Shown: one piece after another, positions 56,560-64,000 of the stretch | Layout: the number at the start of each line of letters is the position of its first letter | How positions within the stretch are numbered: position 1 is the stretch's first letter | Origin: Hordeum vulgare subsp. vulgare | Lineage: Eukaryota > Streptophyta > Magnoliopsida > Poales > Poaceae | DNA: 64,000 nt | Assembly (NCBI RefSeq): GCF_904849725.1 | Contig: NC_058524.1 | Location: 512,538,263 to 512,602,262 of the forward strand | Reading direction: 5' to 3' | The notes under the pieces: generated by a model | Told to the model about the DNA's origin: nothing | Seen by the model: the letters and a program-made list of their open reading frames with translations, nothing else | Databases searched by the model: none | Translations under genes and position numbers: made by a program

Positions 56560-57540
56560 TTCGCTGAAGGTAAAAACCTGCCTTGAGTGCGGACAATCGC
56601 CTCACTCGAGGGCTTAGCTGCGAACCAGCTTTCACCTAAGCTAAAATGGTTCGGAATGAAGACAAGATCTTCGTCCGGACACCAAGATCGACATACCATC
56701 AGCACGTTCGCAAGAACAAAACCATCTTGGTAGCGATCCTATTTCTCGTAAGGTAGACCCTTCCCCGAGTGATCTTGGAAGCCTCCACACTCAAGGGCTT
56801 AGCTGCGAACCAACCTTCGCCTAAGTCAAAGTGGTTTCAAATGAAGGCAAGATCTTCATTCGGACGCCAAGATGAACAAAACAAACATTTCTTGGTAGTG
56901 AACCTATTTTGCCTAATCTAAACCCTTCCCCGAGTGAGGACAACCTCCGCAATTGGGGGCTTAGGTGCGAACCAGCCTTCGCCTAAGTTAAAGTGGTTCC
57001 AAATGAAGGCAAGATCTTCATTCGGATGCCAAGATGAAGAATACAAACATTTCTTGGTAGAGAACCTGTTTCGCCTAAGGTAAACACTTCCTGGAGTGAG
57101 GAGAGCCTCCACACTCGAGGCCTTAGCTGCGAACCAGCCTTCCCCTAAGTTAAAGCGGTTCTGAATGAAGGCAAGATCTTCATTCGGATGCCAAGATGAA
57201 CACGACAATCATCCCAAGAAGTGATTCTGCTTTCACCTAGGGAGAAACGATCCCGAGTGTGGAAAACCTCCGCACCCGGGGGCTTAGCCACGAACCAGTT
57301 CTCGCCTAATCACAAACGATCACGAGAGAGAAGATCTTCCTCACTCGGGGGATTAGATGCAAACTGTCTTTCGCCTAAGTTAGAAATAGTCCCGAGTGAG
57401 GATAATCTCCTCACTTGGGGCTTAGCTGTGAACCAGTTTTCGCCTGAGTTAAAAACAGTCCCGAGTGAGGACAACTTCCACACTGAGGGACTCAGACGTG
57501 AACCAGTTTTTGGCCGAGTATAAATGACCCCAAACAAAGA
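56560..57540 (+). repeat. Two-tier tandem repeats in G2 3' region
   Basis: The word GCGAACCAGCCTTCGCCTAA recurs with variation at 56620, 56805, 56967, 57129, 57290, 57359, 57428 and 57498. The spacing is about 185, 162, 162, 161, 69, 69 and 70 bases. The long units carry an added tract of about 93 bases with AATGAAGGCAAGATCTTCATT. Short units follow the long ones. Tandem repeats between pol and the 3' LTR are known in Tat-lineage elements. No protein is encoded. Confidence 0.85.
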
Positions 57541-57711
57541 CGACCAAGCTCAAATTCGGACAAACGAGATCAAGTTCAGCTAAAGGTACGCAAAAGAGAG
57601 GGCCGAGAGCCCACTTGAAGTTTGGAGTTACATAGAATCACTTGGCATCCCGAGGCAAATTAAAACTTAAGTGTTTTTCCTCCGGGCATCACTCGGAGGA
57701 TAAAGATTCCA
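57541..57711 (+). other. G2 segment between tandem repeats and antisense ORF
   Basis: About 170 bases without a reading frame or repeat. They separate the repeat block from the 3' end of the antisense ORF. Confidence 0.5.
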
Positions 57712-58666
57712 CTACTTCCATGAAGGTGTCGAGATTGACCCCCTATGCAATCCGTGTGGCAGCCGCCATGAACATCTCGATGAAGTCTGCAAACTTGGCG
57801 CTTTTGCGGTTGATGACTTGAAGATTCTAAACCTTCTCTTCATCCACCCCCGTGCAATGGATGCGGACAAGCGAAAGGGCACTACAGCTCCGACCCTTGC
57901 CGATGACTTCTTCCACGACTTCAATTCGTTGGGAATGGTCTTCACACGGTTCACAATGGATTGGGCATCCTTCACATGAGCATATTGAGGGGCTTTCTCC
58001 TGGTCAATCTTCCCAACGGCCAATTGAAGCAGCTTGAAATAAGCCAGTACATAATCGACGTTATCCTCCAACCTGAGGAGGGACAAAGCAACGCTATCCT
58101 TCAGAAGTTCTATCTTGGGATCAAGCTCAACACCAAAGGACCATGGGGACACTTCCTGAACATCGGCACCAAAGGATACACTCAACGGAAAAGAGGGGAT
58201 GAGAAACATCTCTCGGAAATTTCAGCGTGACCATGGGGAACTATGCGGACGTTCGACATACCTTTGAGCTTCTCACAGAGTTCCACGCTAAAGTCCTTGA
58301 CGAACTTCTCGAGCTCAGCTTTCTTGGCAGTGACCTTCTCGAGGTTGGTTTCCCACTCGGCGTAATGCTTCTTCAGCTCGGCAAGCTCCACCGTAGTCTT
58401 CTCTGCACCGGCTTTCAGTAGCCGATTCTGTTCCTCCAAAGTACCAACCGTCTTGAGCTTGGCCTCTGCCGCCTGGGTATTCTGCTTGGCATTCTTCCAA
58501 GCAGATGCGAGTTCTTCATCCCTCTTGTTGAGGGCATCCTTCATGGTAACTGGAGGAACTGAATTCTTCAGCCTCTCGGAAAGGCAATCTCACAAGACAG
58601 CCTTAGTCAGATAAGAAAAGGTAACCTAATGGAGCATGAGTCGAACGACGAGAACATACCTTCAAC
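57712..58666 (-). pseudogene. G2 antisense ORF, C-terminal part
   Basis: The minus-strand frame 58544-58182 is a Lys/Glu-rich coiled coil (KDALNKRDEELASAWKNAK, LEEQNRLLKAGAEKTTVELA). After a small shift the frame 58209-57712 has LKDSVALSLLRLEDNVDYVL, RVKTIPNELKSWKKSSARVG and, in another frame, FIEMFMAAATRIA near its end. This coiled coil plus LxxW-K-x-SA module is the C-terminal half of the Tat antisense protein and is related to the C-terminal part of the G1 antisense ORF. The N-terminal half would lie beyond G3. Its role is unknown. Confidence 0.7.
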
Positions 58667-59678
58667 TGTTTACCCAGGTTTAGGCCACCTTGTGGTGTAA
58701 AACCCTACTCGTGCTAGAGGCGGGATTACTTGAGGTGGAAGACAAGTACAAAGGTGGGTTCTTGCCCTAGCCTGGGGATGAAGTCGAATTCCCTCTATGG
58801 AGGTCGGGCGTCTCTTATATACTGGCCTTGGTCCTCTTCCCCCAAAAACATTGACGGGAAGGGTTGCCATAGTGGAAATTTTTGAAAAGGGACATGACCG
58901 CAGTCCGCCCTAACAAAGGTGGTCTTCTCCTCCAAAAGCTTCTCTTCATGATGCGCTAGTGGGCTAGGGGGTGACCTCTGTCCTACCAAGCCCCTAGCTT
59001 TAGTTCCCTTTCAACAAAAAGGGAACCTTTGGGGGCCGCTTTGGGAGCACGCTAGCTAGCCCACCCTACTTAGCACGGAAGGGGAATCCTCCCTGTCTGC
59101 GCCTTCTAGCACCGCTGCTGCACCACATGCATAGCCTGCCTCATCCACGAGAAAACGCAAGGTCATGGGGCCCTGCCAAGTCGCCCTCGGCGGGCCCACT
59201 CTTCGAGGGTCTCAGAGGGAAACCTCGCGATGAACGCCCTCCCGAGGCCCTAGGCGACGACCTCCAAGTGCTCACCTAGCGAGGCGAGGGCCCTCGCGAG
59301 TGTCCTCCTTGTCGGCCTCGCCGATGGGCCATTCCAGGCTTATCCGACCTTGTCGCGCGCGGGGCCGCAGCACGACGGGCCTAGTTACCCCCAGTCCAAG
59401 GCGGCGACAGTAGCACAGGGCCCACGTTAGGTACGACTCCTCCCAACGGGAGGGGCGAGGCAACATGGGCCCCAACTACCTATGCGCCCGGCAAGGCATG
59501 GCAATCGGCCAGTCATGGGACGCCCTTGCTGCTTCCCACAATGCCTCGGTAACCACCCCGACCTGGCATAAAGCATGCGCCCGCGGTTGGCCCGTCATTG
59601 CTCTCCCTTGCCTCGTGTTGCCTCCCTTTGTCTTCCTTCTTGCTTAAGATTGCTCCCATCTACCAAGCAACCGCTACA
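58667..59678 (-). repeat. 3' LTR of G3
   Basis: The plus strand begins TGTTTACCCAGGTT at 58667 and is taken to end GCTACA at 59678, so on the minus strand it runs TGTAGC...CCTGGGTAAACA. The first boundary is firm. The second rests on the purine tract next to it. A TATA box on the minus strand near 58815 fits the orientation. The length would be 1012 bases. Confidence 0.68.
58814..58821 (-). promoter_or_regulatory. TATA box of G3 LTR
   Basis: The minus strand reads AGTATATAAGAG, a good TATA box about 150 bases from the U5 end, directing transcription leftward into G2 sequence. Confidence 0.62.
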
Positions 59679-59690
59679 CCTCCCCACTCG
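59679..59690 (-). other. Candidate polypurine tract of G3
   Basis: The minus strand reads CGAGTGGGGAGG directly before the LTR start TGTAGC. The composition and position suit a plus-strand primer. Confidence 0.5.
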
Positions 59691-59728
59691 CCGCCGCTGC
59701 GACCCCTCCGAGTGAGGAGAGCGAGGGA

Positions 59729-62603
59729 ATGGAAGCCAGAGGAGGACGCGAAGCTCCGGGACCCGCACTGGGCAGGTCCACGGTGTTGAATCGTGAGAAG
59801 CTAGACAAGATCCTCCCCATGGTCACGGCCAGCTCGAGCAAATGGGGGCCAACCAAGATCTTGCCGGCTTCGACCCCCTTACCAAGCCGTCAGCGACTTC
59901 CATCGCTCTTCACCTCCCGTCACTCTTCTCTGGCATGCTTCCTCCATTCTCGGAGTTCTTCAATGCCGTGCTCACGCATTACTAGATTCATGTGTTGCAC
60001 CTTGACCCAAGGTCTGTTCTCCTCCGCTCATCCTTTGTCTTTCTCAAAGAGACTTTCCTTAGCGTCCCTCCTTCGGTGGCCGTGCTCCGGCACTTTTTCT
60101 CCCTCTAGCTGATCGAGCGCGACCGGCGCTCGGGGTGCATGTCCCTCCATGCAGCGGATGCGACGGTGGGCGAATGCATCAATATGGAGATCGATCACTT
60201 CGCCAAAGGCTGCAGGGGCAATGGATGTTTGTGGATTCAGGGCAGTACATCCCCCTACTGTTGAACCCGTCTTCCCCGTCAGGGCTGAGCACTACGTGGG
60301 AGCATGCGCCACTCGCTGACCCGAGGTTGTCACTCGTGTGGGGGACATTGGAAATTGTGAAGGAAGCAAGGGTGACCTACATGTTGATCGTGAGGGAGTT
60401 ACTCATGCGGCGAATTACCCCGCTTCAACGTCACTCCCGCCTAATGTGGCCCTTCTTCGGGTCAAACGATACCATGCAGATTCAACCAGGGCGCATGTCG
60501 GGCGACATGCTCGACGGGGTGCTCCAGGTTCTGCTCGGCAAGTCCGTCAGTGGCTTCCCCTGCAGGGGCGCCCCTTGTACAAGTACAAGAATGGGGGAGA
60601 CTTTTCTCGGGTGATGCCCCGCTTCGACGAGTGTGGGCCGCTTCCTCGAGGCCACGAGGGTCCTCGGGACCCGTCTGCCTTGGTGGCCTCGCCACTCGCG
60701 GAGCCCCCGGCGGCGGCATTGGGAGGTGGCGTTCCTGTGCCTCATGCCTGACCCAAGGGAAGCACTGGGGCTCTGCCAAGGGCGTTGAAGAGGAGGAGGA
60801 GGTGGACTTCCAAGGATGAGTAAGAACCACCCCTCCATTTTACTTGCCTTGTTGCTTCACGTGTAACTCACCCTTTGTTCATGTAGGCTTTCGGCTGGCA
60901 AGAGGGCCGGCTAGCCCCGTGGTCCGGAGCTCGACTTCTTATCGCCGACTGGGGCTGGGGAGAGCGAACTTGGCATGCTGAACCATCACGCGACCGAGCA
61001 TCTGGTCACAATGCGGCCTCGCCATCACCTGCCGAGGGTGTGGGGCGAATGGGGACAAGTTTCCCTGCATGCCCCGCAGGGAGCCTCGTGGGTGATGATC
61101 TTTCACGGGGGGCGGAGTCCCCCAGCCGCCCCCGACGCCCCTCCATATGCCACAAAGGATTCGGTGGGGGGGGGGGGGTTAACCGCCTCGGATGGGGCCT
61201 CGAGCTCATAGCTCACAACGCCTAGCCCGACGAGGCAAGGCCGCCATCAACCAGCTTCCAGCCTCCAGCGAGCGGGGCCCCAGCCTCTAGGGGTCTTTAC
61301 GGAATCAGAAGCATTGGGCTTGAGCTGGACCGGGCCCTCGAGCATGTGGCCCCCTAGACTTCGGTCCGCTATGACCTCCTGAGGGGTACTTTGAGCATGG
61401 TGAAGAAGCTTGGGGGCAGAGCTTCATGACATATACATGCGCTTCACCAAGGAACGCCTGGGTTTGGCTCGTGGGTGGCATCAGCTTGACGTGGCCATCA
61501 AGCTGAGCCGCCGCCTGTATGCAGAGGTGCATGCAAAGATTAAAGCATCCTCCACCATGATGAGGGTGGCGTGCGAGCGCGCCCTCCCCGTGGCCGACAA
61601 AGCAGGCGAGCACTGCGAGGCCGTGGAGGAGCGTGAGTGGGAACTTCAGGCCTCAAACACCCCTTTGGAGCAGGAGCTTCAAGGGCGGAGGATCGAAGCA
61701 GAGGAACTCGCCCTTCGCAAAGCAGAACTTCGAGCCCTTGAACAACAACTTGGCTTGGCATCGTCGGAGTTGTCTTTGCAATGCGAGCAACTGGATGCAC
61801 TGGATCACGACATCACTGACCCCGAGGCCACCTACAACCAAAAAGTGAAAAATATTCAAGGAAATACCAACGCACGGATCGAGCGTGCCCATGAGGATTA
61901 CTGAATCAGGTTGCAACTGCAGGAGAACCGCTTCATGACTTGGCGCGCAGAGCTTCAGTGCGAGATAGACGGTCTCAAGGAGGCCCTTACCCTTGCAAGA
62001 GGCCGGGAGGAAGCCGCGCTTCAGTCTCAGGCCGCCACCGCGGCCGAGCTGGCGTCGCTCCATAGGCAAGTAAGTGACACTACTTCCCTCCTGGATCGAG
62101 AGAGTGACAAAGCGAGAGAGGCCCGTGGGCTTTAGCTTTGGCGCTCGAAGTTGTTTCAAGGTCTCGAACCACCGGTGGGTCGAGCCCTGGGTTTCATCTG
62201 TAAGGGAAGCGTCTCGAGCCCCCTCATGCCCAAAGAAGCCGGTTACCTTGATTTCTTTACCAAGGTCGTGGAACGGCTTGAGGCACGTGCCCGAGATGTG
62301 GGGGTCTTTATCGAGGAGGAAAGCCATGACTTTCTGTCGCACGCGCTGATGCGCGTCTTCAACAACCTCTTCGACAACGATCACCTCTATAATTTCGAGC
62401 CCGCGATGGCGCCCGTTCCAGAGGCGAGCCACGACACCCCGAGGAAGGTGGTGAGGGATCACGTTAACACGCTGAGTGTGCAGTTCGGCCCCGATGGCTT
62501 CGACAGATATGGGGGTGCCGAGGCCGCGGTCGATGAAGACGACGATGAATCCGAAGCACATGAGGTCGACGACGATGGTGACGAGAATTGTGCATTTCTC
62601 TAG
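59729..62603 (+). pseudogene. G3 antisense ORF, gypsy-type transposon domain plus coiled coil
   Basis: The plus strand starts near 59729 (MEARGGREAPG) and, after frame changes, shows the putative gypsy type transposon domain at about 59930-60620: FSEFFNAVLTHY, HVLHLDPRSVLL, VPPSVAVLRHFFSL and later LLMRRITPLQRHSRLMWPF. After a GC-rich linker the coiled coil lies at 61410-62135 (ELQGRRIEAEELALRKAEL, REEAALQSQAATAAELASL). The C-terminal domain at 62151-62603 has AGYLDFFTKVVERLEARARD and ends in an acidic tail (DEDDDESEAHEVDDDGDE). A TGA at 61902 and other breaks make it a pseudogene. It gives the full domain order for the antisense ORFs of this window. Confidence 0.72.
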
Positions 62604-63501
62604 GCCTCTCCGATCCCATGGACCTCCCGGCGTGTAACCTCGCCGTGGTGCGAATACAACACCTTTTGCTTGAACTTGCTATTTTTGTCATGAATGTTTG
62701 TTTTTTGCATGGATTTTGGTGCCTCTCTTGTCGTTTCGTATGTTGTGTCGCCCGATGTGTGTCCTGCAGTTGAGACCTAGCTGCCACCTGGTAACTAGGC
62801 TGCAATCACCTGCGTGAGGCCAAGAAGTAGGGGTACTCGAGGCAGGCTGGGGACCTCCTGAGGTGCATACTCGATAGGTCATCCTTCACTACATGCCGCA
62901 CGATGTACACTTGTCGACTTACTTATTTGCTCCCTGCAAGGAAACTAGGAGATAGGCCTTGGCGAGGTGGCGCGCGTGGGAATCGGCTCGTATACGGATC
63001 CCGTGTACCGGGCATGGGCACAGTTCTCCATCCCCCGCTCGCGTGGCATTCAAGGGGGAGGTGGCGAGCGCACGTGGTGAGAAAAGACAAAATCAACGAA
63101 ACTCCGCAAAAACTAGAAGAGCCAGATCTTTATTAAAACCAGAGGCAAACTCATTTACAAGCCCAAAAGGGGAGGTACGACTGTCGTGTCTTGCACGAGT
63201 CAGCCTCGTGAATTTTCTTGCAAGTAAAAAAGGGACAAGAAAAATCGGTTGTTGTTTTTAGTATGGGTCAACGAAAGAAACGGCGGTTACCGTATTCAGT
63301 ACGGGTCAACCTGAAAGAAGTGTAAGCTGCGGCTCGCGAGACGTCTTCTTCTATGGCGGGGGCATAGTCGCGGTTCTATAGTTCTTGCACCAGCGCACAA
63401 CTTCCACTAGTATGTAGGAGGGGCCCTCCACTGCGGCCACGACGCGGCTCGGCATTGGTGTTACCCATAGGAAGCCCCGGGCATATACAACCCACTCGTT
63501 A
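62604..63501 (-). other. G3 untranslated region between integrase and antisense ORF
   Basis: No convincing frame exists on either strand. The words TTAGTATGGGTCAAC (63256) and TTCAGTACGGGTCAAC (63296) form a short imperfect direct repeat. I see nothing else. Confidence 0.5.
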
Positions 63502-64000
63502 TTACATGAGAGAGTCACGAGTAGAACCTACCGAGATGTTGAATGTTCCGCGCGTTGCCACCGTGCTCCCACCCTCAGTCTCTAGGCGTATGGTGCCAGG
63601 TCTGGAGACTTGGGTGGCCCTGAAGGGGCCCTCCCACATAGGGTAGATCTTGTGAAGGGCCTGTTTGGAGAGGACCCGCCTCAGGAGAAGGTCTCCAACT
63701 TCGAGGGTGCAGGGGCGGACGTGACAACAGTGGTAGCTTTCCACGGCCTGCTGGTATCTTGCAGTGTGAAGGGCGGCCGAGAGGCGGGCCTCCTCGAGGA
63801 GCAGGAGGTCGGCTTCCCGTAAGTCGGCTTGATGCACCTCATCAAACGCCAACACTGGTGTGGAATAGTACTTGAGCTCTCCGGGGGGAACAGCCTCCGC
63901 CCACAGACGAGGAAGAACGGGGTCTCGCTGGTGGGCTTGGTCGCGGTGGTGTGTATAGACCACAACATTGGCTGTAACTCATCAAGCCAGCCCTTTCTAC
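63502..64000 (-). pseudogene. G3 integrase C-terminal part
   Basis: The minus strand runs in from the window edge with LQPMLWSIHTTATKPTSETP and PFFLVCG, then after a frameshift near 63895 continues AEAVPPGELKYYSTPVLAFD, ADLREADLLLLEEARLSAAL, and the C-terminal domain CTLEVGDLLLRRVLS, MWEGPFRATQVSRPGTIRLE. It stops at 63502. These are the usual landmarks of the end of a Tat-type Gypsy integrase. The catalytic core is outside the window. Confidence 0.85.

Larger units (their letters stand above)
30374..58666 (+). mobile_element. G2: Tat-lineage Ty3/Gypsy host of BARE-B and the Maximus-like element
   Basis: When the two insertions are set aside, the plus strand gives gag C-terminus (30374-30923), protease, RT and RNase H1 (38416-40500), the second RNase H (split at 40712/54835), integrase (55389-56421), a tandem-repeat region and an antisense ORF (57712-58666). 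The reading frame resumes exactly across both insertion sites once a single target copy is counted. The 3' end is cut by G3 at 58667. The 5' LTR may be the fragment at 28379. The pieces add up to about 7 kb here. Confidence 0.88.
58667..64000 (-). mobile_element. G3: Tat-lineage Gypsy element, 3' part
   Basis: On the minus strand the integrase C-terminus (64000-63502) is followed by an untranslated stretch, a long antisense ORF read on the plus strand (59729-62603), a polypurine-like tract and the 3' LTR (59678-58667). The rest lies right of the window. It is inserted in the G2 antisense ORF; the left flank is tcaac. The sequence is more GC-rich than the other elements. Confidence 0.82.

Noticed and set aside
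57221..57523. 100-codon frame across the tandem repeats
   Set aside because: Its internal protein repeats simply mirror the DNA repeats; the opposite strand is open too (57310-57537).
56560..57540. CRISPR-like array because of regularly spaced repeats
   Set aside because: Units are imperfect, directly adjoining and 69-162 bases long with no unique spacers; the location in a plant Gypsy element explains them.
60462..60838. Two minus-strand frames of about 120 codons
   Set aside because: They are shadows of the GC-rich G3 antisense ORF on the plus strand, which carries the recognisable domain.
1..64000. tRNA, rRNA, snRNA or microRNA genes
   Set aside because: No cloverleaf with A and B boxes, no rRNA words and no compact hairpin outside the foldback element was noticed. 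A tRNAscan-SE and Infernal run would be decisive.

Overview
The window is repeat-rich plant nuclear DNA from a Triticeae grass (wheat, Aegilops, barley or a close relative). The main evidence is three LTRs and one gag of the BARE-1/WIS/Angela Copia group, which are near-diagnostic for the tribe. They are accompanied by a large Sirevirus-type Copia element, Athila-type Gypsy LTRs and Tat-lineage Gypsy elements of the kinds that dominate Triticeae genomes. I found no credible host gene, tRNA, rRNA or CRISPR. Almost every base can be assigned to a transposable element, and these are nested several layers deep. Family names beyond BARE are my recognition from memory and are less certain. Names such as G1, C1, Athila-1 or BARE-A are labels for this window only.

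Layout. 1-2657: 5' leader and 5' LTR of BARE-A (minus strand), inserted in G1. 2658-11937: G1, a Tat-lineage Gypsy element (plus strand) with gag/protease, a deleted RT, a second RNase H, integrase, a long antisense ORF and a 3' LTR (11495-11937); a BARE LTR (6804-8636) sits in the antisense ORF. 11938-about 21629: C1, a minus-strand Copia derivative with 5' LTR, gag and an ORF3-like gene but no visible pol; it carries a Copia solo LTR (12228-13607, TSD gtttt) and a 5'-truncated LINE (18602-21032, 13-bp TSD). About 21630-26271: Athila-1 (minus), 5' LTR and gag remnant. 26272-28378: a MULE transposase fragment followed by unassigned sequence. 28379-about 28800: a Tat-type LTR fragment, possibly the 5' LTR of G2. 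About 28801-30373: Athila-3 LTR fragment (minus), itself holding an 845-bp foldback element with a 9-10 bp TSD.

30374-58666 is G2, a second Tat-lineage Gypsy element (plus strand), opened by two insertions. BARE-B (30924-38415, minus) is flanked by gctgt/ggtgt and itself contains Athila-2 (31365-34212). A complete 14.1-kb Maximus-like Copia element (40713-54834) is flanked by perfect gtatg duplications. Both insertions lie exactly inside the G2 coding sequence. G2 ends with tandem repeats (56.6-57.5 kb) and the 3' part of its antisense ORF. 58667-64000 is G3, a third Tat element (minus), with its 3' LTR, a plus-strand antisense ORF and the integrase C-terminus running off the window.

The elements do not form a pathway. 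They record a series of insertions and deletions: G1, G2 and C1 are old hosts, BARE, Athila, Copia and LINE copies entered them, and unequal or illegitimate recombination trimmed several. Nearly all coding regions are broken by stops, many explicable as C-to-T changes. The longest clean frame is the BARE-B gag, yet its protease active site is lost. The most notable items are the foldback element, the two-tier tandem repeats in G2, the antisense ORFs shared by all three Tat elements, and the extra ORF3 of the Maximus-like element with a promoter-like TATA box ahead of it.
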